From NCBI GenBank assembly GCA_051209155.1, contig JBPJGB010000006.1: DNA of 64,000 bases. The stretch is one strand, 5' to 3'. A model generated the notes under the pieces. That model ran no database searches. It was not told the origin of the DNA and saw only the letters and a program-made list of their open reading frames with translations. The position numbers were made by a program, and so were the translations under genes. This document shows positions 33,108 to 42,302 of this stretch, one piece after another; within the stretch, counting starts at the first letter, position 1, and each line of letters begins with the position of its first letter. The stretch comes from Actomonas sp051209155. GTDB lineage: Bacteria > Verrucomicrobiota > Verrucomicrobiia > Opitutales > Opitutaceae.

Positions 33108-33278
33108 TCAGTCCTCGGACGGCTCGCCCTTGTTGTCCGAGCGCGAGAAGACCGAGCGGAAGCCCGCCTTGATCTTGGCCCAGCCCAACTTGACGACGAA
33201 GAGCGCCCCCATGAAACCGGCAATGACGGCCTGGAGGATGACGCTTCCGGTTCCGGGGTCCAAGTAGGCGAGCAGCAT
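33108..33278 (-). CDS. Small membrane protein upstream of NoeA-like methyltransferase
   Basis: 56 aa, from the ATG at 33278 to the TGA at 33108. It begins MLLAYLDPGTGSVILQ, has one transmembrane helix (~12-31), then a basic segment WAKIKAGFRSVFSRSD. Short proteins starting with AYLDPGTGS are frequently seen directly before this type of methyltransferase, often with a glycan-modifying gene nearby. Translation of the two is probably coupled (16-bp gap). Confidence 0.7.
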   Translation of the reverse strand: MLLAYLDPGTGSVILQAVIAGFMGALFVVKLGWAKIKAGFRSVFSRSDNKGEPSED

Positions 33279-33419
33279 GACGGCTTTGGGGCTAGGGCCC
33301 GTCCGGGTCAGGTCAAGTGTCGATTGGGTGACGGCGGGGTGACGGTTGCTTCACAAGGGATTGCCCTAGCCGCGGAATTTCCTTCCCGCGACGGAAGGGA
33401 CTGCGCACATTCTCGCGCC

Positions 33420-34004
33420 GTGGACGACGCCCAACTCGCAGCGCTGTTCGAACGAATTGAGGCCGGGGACGCCGATGCCGCGGGCGAACTGTTGCCGCTG
33501 GTCTACGACGAATTGCGTCGGGTCGCCGCCGGCAAACTGTCGCGCGAGATGGCCGCGCGCACCTTTCAACCCACCGCCCTCGTGCACGAGGCGTGGTTGC
33601 GGCTGGGGGGCGATGCGCAACCGCAGTGGAAGGGGCGCGGGCACTTTTTCTCCGCCGCGGCCGAGGCGATGCGCCGCATCCTCATCGATCATGCCCGGCG
33701 CAAACAGGCGGCGCGGCGGGGCGGCGGGGCGGAGCATGTCTCGCTCGACAAGACCGGGCTCGATCTGGGGGTGGGGCAAACGGACGACGAGGAACTGTTG
33801 CGCCTCAACGACGCCCTGGACGCCTTGGCGGAGAAGGACCCGCGCCGCGCCGATTTGGTGAAGCAACGCTACTTCGTGGGCCTCACTTTCGAAGAAGCGG
33901 CCGACGCCATGGGGGTGTCGCTGCGCACGGTGAAGCGGGACTGGACCTACGCCCGGGCCTGGCTGCTGGACAAGATGAAGGAGCTGCGGGAGGACGCCAA
34001 ATAG
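33420..34004 (+). CDS. ECF-type RNA polymerase sigma factor (TIGR02999 group)
   Basis: 194 aa from a GTG at 33420. Sigma-70 region 2 (LPLVYDELRRVAAGKLSREM, TFQPTALVHEAWLRL, AMRRILIDHARRKQAARRGG) and region 4 (YFVGLTFEEAADAMGVSLRT, then VKRDW) match the ECF group of Acidobacteria, Planctomycetota and Verrucomicrobiota that sits beside TPR Ser/Thr kinases. That is the arrangement here: a kinase remnant at 34080 and the full kinase at 34502. The kinase is presumed to control the sigma factor; there is no anti-sigma gene. No Shine-Dalgarno before the GTG, but alternatives do not fit the family N terminus. Confidence 0.9.
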   Translation: MDDAQLAALFERIEAGDADAAGELLPLVYDELRRVAAGKLSREMAARTFQPTALVHEAWLRLGGDAQPQWKGRGHFFSAAAEAMRRILIDHARRKQAARRGGGAEHVSLDKTGLDLGVGQTDDEELLRLNDALDALAEKDPRRADLVKQRYFVGLTFEEAADAMGVSLRTVKRDWTYARAWLLDKMKELREDAK

Positions 34005-34079
34005 GGCCGGATAGCCCGGCGACCGTGGCATCATCGGTCGCCGCTTCGCGCATGCTGATCTGACCCGCCCCTTTAACGA

Positions 34080-34493
34080 TTGAAGAACGAAGACACGATT
34101 TTCCTGCGCGCCCTCGACCTGCCCCATGCGGCGCGGGCGGCCTTTCTCGATGAGGCCTGCGGGGAAGATGCGGCGTTGCGCGCGCGGGTGGAGCGATTGT
34201 TGGCGGCGCGCGAGGCCACCCAGCCGGATCGTTGGAACACCTTCGACACCCGCGCGCGCATCGGCGCCACCTTCTCGGCCCACGCGCAACTGGCCGCGGC
34301 CGAGCCGTGGTTGATTTCCAGATACGAGGGCATGGTCGCTCGCGGTGATCCGGATGACCGCATCCGACCCGAGCGGGTGGACCAGGTGCTGGACTGGCTG
34401 ATCGAGCTCTACACGCGCTGGGAGAAACCGACGGAGGCCGCCCGGTGGACGGACCTGCGTGAGGCCCGTCGCCCCGAACCCACCCCGAACTGA
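34080..34493 (+). pseudogene. Internally deleted remnant of a TPR Ser/Thr kinase paralogue
   Basis: An open frame of 137 aa from a TTG at 34080. The first ~45 residues (FLRALDLPHAARAAFLDEAC, then ALRARVERLLAAREA) align with the N terminus of the intact kinase 0.4 kb downstream (FLKALDLPASERAAYLAQAC). The rest (AEPWLISRYEGMVARGD, VDQVLDWLIELYTRWEKPTE) matches the C-terminal end typical of such kinases. The whole kinase domain, membrane helix and most TPRs between them are missing, yet the frame is kept. It could still be expressed as a small TPR-like protein, but no activity can be inferred. Confidence 0.7.
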
Positions 34494-34501
34494 TCACGGC
34501 T

Positions 34502-37306
34502 ATGCTTGGTGAAGATGACATTTTCCTCAAAGCGCTGGACCTGCCGGCGTCCGAACGCGCCGCCTACCTGGCGCAGGCCTGTGGTGACGACACCGCCTTG
34601 CGCCAACGCGTCGAGCGCCTGATCGCGGTGAGCGAAGGCACGGCGGGCATCATCGATCAGTCGCCGGTCGACCGGTCGGCGGCAGAAGAGCAACCCGGCG
34701 AAGTGTTGGACCGCTACACGCTGATCCGCCGCATTGGCGAAGGCGGTTGTGGCGTGGTGTGGCTGGCCGAACAAACCGAGCCGGTGCGACGCACCGTGGC
34801 GCTCAAGATCATCAAACTGGGCATGAACTCGGCGGAGGTGATTCGACGTTTCGAAGCCGAGCGGCAGGCCCTGGCGATGATGGACCATCCCGACATCGCG
34901 CGGGTGTTTGATGCCGGCACCACCGACAACGGCCGCCCCTTTTTCGTGATGGAGTTCGTCGATGGCGTGCCGATCACGACGTATTGTGACGAGCATCAAC
35001 TTGGGGTGACCGATCGCCTGCGCCTCTTCACCCGTGTTTGCGAAGCGATTCAACACGCGCACCAGAAGGGCATCATTCACCGTGACGTGAAACCATCCAA
35101 CGTCCTGGTGGCGCCAGCCGACGGTGTGCCCACGCTCAAGGTGATCGATTTCGGCATCGCCAAGGCCACCGAGCAGCGCCTGACCGACGCGACGCTCGTC
35201 ACGCAGCTGGGGCAGTTTTTGGGCACCCCGGCCTACATGAGTCCGGAACAGTCACAACTGGTTGGCGGCGACATCGACACCCGCACCGACGTCTACAGCC
35301 TCGGCGTGCTGCTCTACGAACTGTTGGCGGGCGCGCCGCCCTTTGAGCCCAAGGCGCTCGTGGCGGCCGGGCTTGAGGCGATGTGGCAACAGATCCGCGA
35401 GGTCGATCCGCCGCGCCCTTCGAACCGTCTGCAAACGCTGTCGCCCGACCTGTTGCGCACCACGGCGTCGCGCCGTTTGGTCGACCCGCCGAAGCTCATC
35501 CATCGCATTGCCGGCGACCTCGATTGGATCGTGATGCGTTGCTTGGAAAAAGACCGCACGCGCCGTTACGCCACCGCCACCGGTCTGGCCAAGGACATTG
35601 CGCGGCATCTGGCCAACGAGCCGATCGAGGCGCGGCCCGCCGGCGCGGGCTACCGGTTCGCCAAGCTCGTGCGGCGCAATCGGCTCGCTTTCGCGGCGGG
35701 CACGGCGGTGGTGCTGGCGCTGGTGGCGGGCACGGTGGTGAGCACCTGGCAGGCGGTGCGGGCCAATCGCGCCGAACGCGTGGCGCGCGCCGTGGCCGAC
35801 TTCCTGCAGGACGACCTGCTCAGCCAAGCCAACAGCTTCACGCAGGCCGAAGCTTTCACCGACGCAGAGCCCGATCCCGACCTCAAGGTGCGCACCGCGT
35901 TGGAGCGGGCGGCGGCGGCCGTGGGGGAGCGCTTTGCCAACGATCCGCTGGTCGAGGCGGAGGTGCGGCAGGTGATTGGCGAGGCCTTCAAGGGTATCGG
36001 TTTGGCCGAGTCGGGCGTCGCGCAATTGCAGCGGGCCCACGCGTTGCAGATCGACCTGCGCGGTGCGTCGGCACCTCAAACCCTGCGGGTCGCCTTCTCG
36101 CTGGCGGTGTGTCTGTTGGACGCCGGTCGGATGGAGGATGCCGCCGACCTCGCCGCGACGGTCCTGGCGGCGAGACGCCAGCGCGGAGACGATGAAAACG
36201 CGTTGATCGAGGCCATCGGCCTGTTGGCCGACCTGCGCAACCAGCAGGGCCGTGCCGAGGAGGCGGAGCAGCTCATGCGCGAAGCCCTGGCCCGCCGCGA
36301 CGCGCAGACCGGCGAGGCCCCGCGTCGGCGAATCGACACCCTCAAGGTGCTGGGCAATGTGTTGTATTCGGCCGGCAAATACGAAGAGGCGGCGACCGGC
36401 ATGCGCGAGGTGCTGGCCTTCCGGCGGGAGACGCTGGGGCCGGACCACCCCGACACCTTCATCGCCATCAATGATCTGGCGGCCACCGAGCGCGCCCTGG
36501 GCCACTTTGAGCAGTCGCTGGCCCTGCAGCGCGAGGGTTATGAAATCGCTCGCCGGGTGCTCGGCCCGGAGCATCTCTATACCCAGCAGACGCAGATCAA
36601 CCTGGCGGCGGGCTACGGTCAGGCGCAGCAACACGATCAGGCCATTGCGTTGCTGGAGGACTTGCTCGTGACGCTGCGCACTGAACTTGGGCTGGCCCAC
36701 CAAACGACACTCACGGTGATGAACAACCTTGCGGCTAACTACGACAGTGTGGGGCGCAATGCCGACTCCCTGACCCTGCGCGAAGAGATGCAGCAGGGTA
36801 TGGTCGATGTGTTCGGCGCCGCACACCCCTACACCTACATCAGCCTGTCGGGTTTGGGCTCTTCGCTGGTGAAACAGGGACGGATCGACGAAGGCCTGCC
36901 GCGCGTGGAGGAAGCGTGGGCGGGTTTGCAACAAACGCTCGGCCCCGAGCACCCGCAGACCTTGGCGGTCATGGGCCTGGTGGCACGGGCTTACACCTCC
37001 ACTGGCCGGTTGGACGAGGCTCTGGCGCTGTGGCGCGAGCGGCTCGAGTTGCAGACCAAGGTGCAGGGCGCGAAACATCCGCTCACGATCGGCAACTTCG
37101 AAACCATCGGACAGACCCTGGAGCAGCTGGGGCGCTTGGAGGAGGCGATCGCCAGCTATCGCCGGTTTCTGGCCTTGGTCGAGGAGGTGCACGGCCCCGA
37201 CCACGCGTGGGCGAATCGCGCGCGTGAGTGGCTCGCCGCCCATCCTGATGCGGGCGGGGTCGCGGCGGAAGAGGCCGACGCCGGCGAGGATCCGGCGTCG
37301 CTCTAG
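34502..37306 (+). CDS. Membrane Ser/Thr protein kinase with TPR sensor region
   Basis: 934 aa. A short N-terminal region precedes a Hanks-type kinase domain (~72-345): Gly loop IGEGGCGVVW (78-87), VALKII lysine, HRDVKPSNVL with catalytic Asp195, DFGIAK (216-221) and GTPAYMSPEQ. One transmembrane helix lies at ~395-418 (FAAGTAVVLALVAGTVVST). The C-terminal ~500 residues are tetratricopeptide repeats facing the other side of the membrane. This kinase plus ECF sigma layout is a known signalling module. The active-site residues are intact. An internally deleted paralogue lies just upstream. Confidence 0.9.
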   Translation: MLGEDDIFLKALDLPASERAAYLAQACGDDTALRQRVERLIAVSEGTAGIIDQSPVDRSAAEEQPGEVLDRYTLIRRIGEGGCGVVWLAEQTEPVRRTVALKIIKLGMNSAEVIRRFEAERQALAMMDHPDIARVFDAGTTDNGRPFFVMEFVDGVPITTYCDEHQLGVTDRLRLFTRVCEAIQHAHQKGIIHRDVKPSNVLVAPADGVPTLKVIDFGIAKATEQRLTDATLVTQLGQFLGTPAYMSPEQSQLVGGDIDTRTDVYSLGVLLYELLAGAPPFEPKALVAAGLEAMWQQIREVDPPRPSNRLQTLSPDLLRTTASRRLVDPPKLIHRIAGDLDWIVMRCLEKDRTRRYATATGLAKDIARHLANEPIEARPAGAGYRFAKLVRRNRLAFAAGTAVVLALVAGTVVSTWQAVRANRAERVARAVADFLQDDLLSQANSFTQAEAFTDAEPDPDLKVRTALERAAAAVGERFANDPLVEAEVRQVIGEAFKGIGLAESGVAQLQRAHALQIDLRGASAPQTLRVAFSLAVCLLDAGRMEDAADLAATVLAARRQRGDDENALIEAIGLLADLRNQQGRAEEAEQLMREALARRDAQTGEAPRRRIDTLKVLGNVLYSAGKYEEAATGMREVLAFRRETLGPDHPDTFIAINDLAATERALGHFEQSLALQREGYEIARRVLGPEHLYTQQTQINLAAGYGQAQQHDQAIALLEDLLVTLRTELGLAHQTTLTVMNNLAANYDSVGRNADSLTLREEMQQGMVDVFGAAHPYTYISLSGLGSSLVKQGRIDEGLPRVEEAWAGLQQTLGPEHPQTLAVMGLVARAYTSTGRLDEALALWRERLELQTKVQGAKHPLTIGNFETIGQTLEQLGRLEEAIASYRRFLALVEEVHGPDHAWANRAREWLAAHPDAGGVAAEEADAGEDPASL

Positions 37307-37332
37307 GGTGTGTCTGGGAAAGCCGAGGGGCC

Positions 37333-37932
37333 CTAGCTGTCCCCGGCGACGGCGGCCTGCACGAGCTCGCCAATCGCCGGCGGGAAATCGAGCGTGAGCG
37401 CGGCGGCGCGGCCACGCTCGCTGAGCTTGGCCCAGGACTTTTGGAGAATGCGGATCCACTTTTCGCGCGTGTAGTCGGCGTGCTGCGCGGCGAAGTCGGC
37501 GATGTGGTTTTCCAAAAAGACAAGGATGGCGGCGTCCTCGAGCAGTTGCGCGGTCGCGTCGCTACGCAGGTTTTCCTTGGCCACCCACGAGCGCACCGCA
37601 TCCGCCTCGGCCGCGTCGACGCCGGCCTCGAGCAACAACTGCTGGGCGCGAGCGCCTTGTTTGGTGTAGAGGCTGGTGCGCCACTGGTAGTAGCCGGCGC
37701 GACCCTCGGGAAAAGTGCTGCGCGGCGTGAGGAAGCGCTCGAGGTGCTGGCAACGCAGCGCCAGCCGCGCGAGTGGCGAAAGCTCCGGATCGAGTCGGTC
37801 GCCCCACGCCTCCATACGATCCGCGTATACCAGCTCCGCCGGCCGCCCATCCGCCTCCACCTGCGGATCCGCCGCATGCGCGGCATCGATCAAGTGGCGG
37901 GCATGGTCGTAAGGAGAACGTGGTGCGGACAT
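37333..37932 (-). CDS. DUF4202 domain-containing protein
   Basis: 199 aa. The sequence ELVYADRMEAWGDRLDPELS, RCQHLERFLTPRSTFPEGRA, GYYQWRTSLY and LEDAAILVFLENHIADFA matches DUF4202, whose conserved His and Glu suggest an HD-type metal-dependent hydrolase. Homologues are sometimes linked to sulfur or glutamate metabolism, but nothing supports that here. It is convergent with the kinase gene and divergent from the histidine-kinase gene. Confidence 0.85.
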   Translation of the reverse strand: MSAPRSPYDHARHLIDAAHAADPQVEADGRPAELVYADRMEAWGDRLDPELSPLARLALRCQHLERFLTPRSTFPEGRAGYYQWRTSLYTKQGARAQQLLLEAGVDAAEADAVRSWVAKENLRSDATAQLLEDAAILVFLENHIADFAAQHADYTREKWIRILQKSWAKLSERGRAAALTLDFPPAIGELVQAAVAGDS

Positions 37933-38037
37933 GGCGATGGAGGTGGTTCAAAAACGTCGGTCGGTTGGGCGCAAGCTTGGCGCGTCGCTGAAGGAAGGGC
38001 GTTGTGTTCGCGTGAGGGGGCGATTGGCTGGCGGGCG

Positions 38038-40092
38038 ATGCGTGGTCCGGTGACATTGTTGCTAGTCGGTTTGGCTCTGGGTGGCCCGGGCGGGACCTGG
38101 GCGCGGGCCGATGCGGTGGTGGCGGCGGAGCAACTTGAGGCGGTGCGGGCGCACTACCAGGCCGATGAGCTTAAGGCCATGGCGGGGGCGGCGATGGCCG
38201 GCCTGGAGGCTTTGGGCGAGGGCGACCACGAACCGAAACTGCGCGGGTCGCTGTGGTATTGGGCGGCCGTTTCGCAGCAGATGCTCGGCGACTATCCGAC
38301 CGCACTCGCTCACTACGAGCGGGCCTTGGCGGTGCATGAAAACGCCGGCAATCGGCGCGAGGTCGCCGCCACCCTCAATTCCTACGCGGGCGTGCTGGGC
38401 ATGTCGGGACGCCAGACCGAGCGCCTTGCCGCGCTTGTGAAAGCACACGACATTTTTGAAGCCCTCGGCGAATCCCAAGGTCGGGCCGCCGTCGCCCAGT
38501 CGATCGGCAATTACTATGCCGAGCTGGAGGACTTCACCGCCGCTCAGCCCTACTACGAACAGAGCGTCGCGATTCGCCGCGGCATGGAGAACCCGGGCTA
38601 CCTCGCGGACGGCCTGATGGGACTTGGCGTCAACCTGCGGCTGCTCGAGCGCGGGGACGAGGGCCGGGCTGCGCTCGAGGAGGCGCTCGCCATCTTCCGC
38701 GAATCGGGCGACGAGGGTGGGCTGGCCGGGGTGCTCACCAACCTGGGCAACCTCGAACGGGTGGAGCGTCGCTTCGATGCCGCGCTCGCCGCCTACCGTG
38801 AAGCGCTGGGCTACGACGAGGGCGCCGGCTACAAATACGGCGTCGCCATCCTGAAGCATAACCTCGCGCTCACGTTTCTGGAGATGGACGAACTGGATCG
38901 CGCGGGCGAATGGGCCGACCAGGCCGTTGCCGCCGCCGCCGAGTTGGGCGATGCGGAACGCACAGAGACCGCCTACCGCCTGCGCGCCCAGGTGCGCGAG
39001 GCCCGCGGCGAGTTTGCCGGGGCGATGGCGGATCTGCGGTCGTTGATGGAGGTTCAGGCGCAGCGCAGTGCGGCTGCGCGCGAGGAGGCCTTGCTCGATC
39101 TGCAGACGCGCTTTGAAACCGCCCAAAAGGAGCGTGCGATCGAGCAGCTCGAACGGGCCGCCGTGGAGCGTGAACTCGAACTCACGCGCGAAGCCGCCGC
39201 CCGCGAGGCCGCCGAACAGGCGCAGGAGATTGAACAAGCGCGGAGCCGCACCGCACTGGTGCTGGCGATCAGCGCCGTGGTGGCAGCGCTTATTCTGGCG
39301 GGTTTGGTGCGGGTGAATCGGCGGGCCGCCCATCGTCTCGCCCGCCAGCGCGAGGAGATCGAGCACGCGGTGGCGGGCTTGCGGGAGGCGCACACCGAGC
39401 TCAAGAAACTCTACGACCAGAAGAGCAAGTTCCTCAGCTTCGCCGCGCACGATTTGCGCAGTCCGCTCTATGCCATCGACGCCGTGTGCGGTGAGATCGA
39501 GGGCGGCTTGCTCGATTCGCCGGTGGCGGGGGTGGGCGAGATCCGCGGCGCCGCGCGCCACATGCGCGAGGAACTCGACGCGTGGCTCGATGCCGAGCGC
39601 CGCGAGCAGACCGAGGTGACGGTGCACCCTGTATCCAGTGATCTGGGACAACTCGCGACCGAGGTTGTCGCGCTCAACCAGCCCGCCGCCCGCGCCAAGG
39701 GCGTCACCCTCGAACTTTTGGCGCCGGAGCCCGGACCGGTGCGGGTGGATCCGTGGCGGATGCGCGAGGTCATCGACAACTTTGTGTCCAATGCGATTAA
39801 ATACACTCCGCGCGACAGCCGCGTGACCGTGACGACGGGCGTGCGCGAGGGCCGGGCCTACGTGCGGGTGGCCGATCAGGGACCCGGCCTGTCGCCCGAA
39901 GACCGCGAACGCCTCTTTGGCGCCTACGCCCGACTGTCGGCGCAGCCGACCGGAGGCGAGACCTCGACCGGGCTCGGCCTGCACCTGTGCAAGCGCATCG
40001 TCGATGCGCACGCCGGCGGCGCCATCACGGTCGAAGACGCGCCCGGGGGCGGGGCGATTTTTGAAGTGTCGGTTCCGGTCGCGGCCGCGTAG
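38038..40092 (+). CDS. TPR-containing sensor histidine kinase
   Basis: 684 aa from the ATG at 38038. A signal-anchor start (VTLLLVGLALGGPGGTWARA) is followed by TPR repeats (~25-330), a coiled coil, one transmembrane helix (~406-425), a second coiled coil, then the kinase core. The phospho-acceptor is His471 in SFAAHDLRSPLYAID; the ATPase shows VIDNFVSNAIKYTP (N box), VADQGPGLSPED (G1) and TSTGLGLHLCKRIVDAH (G2). The periplasmic TPR array is presumably the sensor. Its response regulator gene starts 9 bp downstream. Confidence 0.9.
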   Translation: MRGPVTLLLVGLALGGPGGTWARADAVVAAEQLEAVRAHYQADELKAMAGAAMAGLEALGEGDHEPKLRGSLWYWAAVSQQMLGDYPTALAHYERALAVHENAGNRREVAATLNSYAGVLGMSGRQTERLAALVKAHDIFEALGESQGRAAVAQSIGNYYAELEDFTAAQPYYEQSVAIRRGMENPGYLADGLMGLGVNLRLLERGDEGRAALEEALAIFRESGDEGGLAGVLTNLGNLERVERRFDAALAAYREALGYDEGAGYKYGVAILKHNLALTFLEMDELDRAGEWADQAVAAAAELGDAERTETAYRLRAQVREARGEFAGAMADLRSLMEVQAQRSAAAREEALLDLQTRFETAQKERAIEQLERAAVERELELTREAAAREAAEQAQEIEQARSRTALVLAISAVVAALILAGLVRVNRRAAHRLARQREEIEHAVAGLREAHTELKKLYDQKSKFLSFAAHDLRSPLYAIDAVCGEIEGGLLDSPVAGVGEIRGAARHMREELDAWLDAERREQTEVTVHPVSSDLGQLATEVVALNQPAARAKGVTLELLAPEPGPVRVDPWRMREVIDNFVSNAIKYTPRDSRVTVTTGVREGRAYVRVADQGPGLSPEDRERLFGAYARLSAQPTGGETSTGLGLHLCKRIVDAHAGGAITVEDAPGGGAIFEVSVPVAAA

Positions 40093-40101
40093 ATCACTGT
40101 C

Positions 40102-40770
40102 GTGCCTGAGTCCGATACCGCCTCACTCGACCGCATGCGGGTTGCCATCGTCGAAGACGACGCGATGTTGCGCTCGCTCATGGAGCGGGCCCTGCAGCGC
40201 GAGCCCGACGTGGAGTGGGTGGGGTCGGCGGAAACGATCGACGCGGCGCGAGAACTGTTCGCCCGCGAGCATCCGGAACTCGTGTTGCTCGATCTGCGCC
40301 TGGGGCAAGGTTCCGCCGCCGTGATCACCTGGGATTTGGTGGAGGGCTGGCCGGCGGAGCGCGCACCCGCGCCGCGTTGGATCGTGGTGACCGGTCAACC
40401 GGAGGCGGCCCATTTGCGCAAGGCCCTTGACCTCGGACTCGCGGGTTACGTGACCAAAAGTGAACCCTTCGACATGCTGCTGGCGGCGGTGCGCGAAGTT
40501 CGCGAAGGGCGGCAGTATTATTCGGTCGGCGCCCTGAAATTGTTGATGGAGCAGCCGGCGACTGCGCCCGGTCTCGAGCAACTCACGGTGCGCGAGCGCG
40601 AAGTGCTGGCGGCGGCGGGCGAGGGTCTGAGCGTGCGCCAGACCGCCGCGCGTTTTGGGCTTTCGGAAAGCACCGTGAAGACCCATCGCCAAAGTGTCAT
40701 GCGCAAGCTCGACCTGCACGACAGCGTCGCGCTGGCCCGCTATGCCCTCAGCGCCGGCCTGGCGGTGTGA
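40102..40770 (+). CDS. NarL/LuxR-type response regulator
   Basis: 222 aa from a GTG at 40102; the ATG at 40135 is an alternative. Receiver domain: VAIVEDDAMLR acidic pocket, phospho-acceptor Asp64 in LVLLDLRLGQG, Thr in WIVVTGQPE and Lys in GYVTKSEPF. The C-terminal LuxR HTH reads LTVREREVLAAAGEGLSVRQ and then AARFGLSESTVKTHRQ. It is the cognate partner of the upstream histidine kinase (9-bp gap). Target genes are unknown. Confidence 0.9.
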   Translation: MPESDTASLDRMRVAIVEDDAMLRSLMERALQREPDVEWVGSAETIDAARELFAREHPELVLLDLRLGQGSAAVITWDLVEGWPAERAPAPRWIVVTGQPEAAHLRKALDLGLAGYVTKSEPFDMLLAAVREVREGRQYYSVGALKLLMEQPATAPGLEQLTVREREVLAAAGEGLSVRQTAARFGLSESTVKTHRQSVMRKLDLHDSVALARYALSAGLAV

Positions 40771-40901
40771 GGTGGGCCGGCGGCGCCGGGCTCAACCCGA
40801 GGGCTGAGCGCGTTCTCATCCCGGCGGACGATACCCCGTGCAGGCGTTTGGCGATAGAGTGTGGTCGTTCTTCAACCCGCACCCTCACTCCCCGTCTTGC
40901 C

Positions 40902-41933
40902 ATGACTCCTCGACCTTTCCGTCTGGCGGCGACTGCGCTCGCCGCGATGTTGGCGCTCGCGCCTGACCTCGCCGCGCAGACCGCCACTCAGATTCTATTG
41001 ACCCAGCCCGGCACCGGCGACGGCACGCCGTTCTCGGTCGATTCGACCGGGCGCCAGGTGGGCGTGCATGACCTGAGTCGTTCCACGACGTTCAACGGCA
41101 ACACGGCGGAGGCGACGAACCAAACGACGTGGGATCTGAATCCCGAAGCTGGCCGCTTCTCCGTCTCGAGCACGAGCGACTACAGTGGCTGGCAGGGCAG
41201 TGGGGTGACGCTCGACACGCGCTACTTCTTCGGTGTGTTCGACACCTTCACGATCAACGCCGGCGACAGCGGGTTCAGCAACGGCGACAACGTGCAGCTT
41301 AACCTCTCGCTTTCGTTCGATGTCACCGCCCGCACTGACGGCGAAAAGTTTCAAACCGCGAGCAACTGGCTGAACTTTACGGTGCAGCAGCGCGACCCGG
41401 TGGTGGGCGCGTTTGGATCCTACGACAGTGACGAGCTGTTCCGCCTGGAATATGAGGTGACGGTGTATGAGTTCATCGAGAAGGCGGTGATCAACGGGGT
41501 CACGCAGTTCGACAACACCGTCACCTACGTGAACGGGCAGGGCAATGAGGCCGATCTCTACAGCTTCGATATCACGCTCAACGCCGTGGTCGGGGAAACG
41601 CTCGAGCTCGGCATGATGCTCGGTGATTTCAACCCGGTCGATTACGACTACAGCCTGGCCAACCTCGTGAGCGGGACGCGGCAGGATATTGGCAATTCAC
41701 AGACCGACTACGGCAATCACTTCGCGGCGACGTTCAGTTGGGACATCGAGCACGTCGAGGGTTTCGATGGACTGGACGTCGCCGCCGCCAGCGGCTTCGT
41801 GACCAGCGCGTCGGTGCTCAGTGCCGTGCCCGAGCCCTCGACCTACGCGGCCCTGCTCGGCGCTGGGGCGCTGGGCCTCGCGGTGCATCGCCGCCGTCGC
41901 CACGCCGTGCGCGCGTCTCCCCTTTGCTCCTAG
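40902..41933 (+). CDS. PEP-CTERM sorted exported protein
   Basis: 343 aa from the ATG at 40902. Signal peptide (ATALAAMLALAPDLAAQ), a beta-rich Thr/Asn/Asp-rich mature part, and a C-terminal sorting tail: SAVPEPSTYAALLGAGALGL followed by a basic stretch. The PEP-CTERM tail directs proteins to an exosortase, which must be encoded elsewhere. The mature domain (TFTINAGDSGFSNGDNVQLN) resembles surface or extracellular matrix proteins but no enzyme family. Confidence 0.9.
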   Translation: MTPRPFRLAATALAAMLALAPDLAAQTATQILLTQPGTGDGTPFSVDSTGRQVGVHDLSRSTTFNGNTAEATNQTTWDLNPEAGRFSVSSTSDYSGWQGSGVTLDTRYFFGVFDTFTINAGDSGFSNGDNVQLNLSLSFDVTARTDGEKFQTASNWLNFTVQQRDPVVGAFGSYDSDELFRLEYEVTVYEFIEKAVINGVTQFDNTVTYVNGQGNEADLYSFDITLNAVVGETLELGMMLGDFNPVDYDYSLANLVSGTRQDIGNSQTDYGNHFAATFSWDIEHVEGFDGLDVAAASGFVTSASVLSAVPEPSTYAALLGAGALGLAVHRRRRHAVRASPLCS

Positions 41934-42022
41934 TCCTCACCGGGAAGCCGGCGCCGCGCTGGGCGTGGCGTCGGTCTTCCGCGGGATGACCCTTTCGCGT
42001 CAAATTTTCCGCAGGATCTGTC

Positions 42023-42259
42023 GTGCCCCCCGAATCGGACAAAGAAGCTACAGGTGAGCCACGCTGGATGCGCTGGTTGGTGTTGAGCGGCGCCTTCCTC
42101 ACCGGCGCGTTGCTCGCCGCGGTGGGGTATGCGAGCTTCGCGACCCCGGCGACCGACGTGCAGCCGATGTCGGCCCCCGTGCAGCTTCAAGCGACCTACG
42201 CGCTCGGCGATGTGGCCGGACCGATGGACAAAAACCCACGTCCCTCCCCAACGCCCTAA
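42023..42259 (+). CDS. Unknown small membrane protein
   Basis: 78 aa from a GTG at 42023 with an AGGA sequence 8 nt upstream; the ATG at 42068 is an alternative. One transmembrane helix (~17-40, MRWLVLSGAFLTGALLAAVG) and a Pro/Thr-rich tail. No family recognised. It is convergent with the HTH-like gene, separated by a perfect palindrome. Confidence 0.45.
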   Translation: MPPESDKEATGEPRWMRWLVLSGAFLTGALLAAVGYASFATPATDVQPMSAPVQLQATYALGDVAGPMDKNPRPSPTP

Positions 42260-42273
42260 ATGAATCCTCTCCC

Positions 42274-42302
42274 GCCCAATGTTCGTATTACGAACATTGG
42301 GC
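42274..42302. promoter_or_regulatory. Palindrome A, 14-bp perfect arms, abutting the stop of the HTH-like gene
   Basis: Arms GCCCAATGTTCGTA (42274-42287) and TACGAACATTGGGC (42289-42302) flank a single T. It directly touches the stop codon of the gene at 42303. It is one of three related TGTTC-N7-GAACA sites; another copy is at 42746, so this is more likely a protein-binding site than a terminator. Confidence 0.75.

Noticed and set aside
35252..37459. Long minus-strand open frame opposite the Ser/Thr kinase
   Set aside because: It has no recognisable domain and is explained by antisense GC bias.
42274..42302. Palindrome as a plain Rho-independent terminator
   Set aside because: No T-run on either side and a second identical core lies upstream of the gene, which fits a binding site better.
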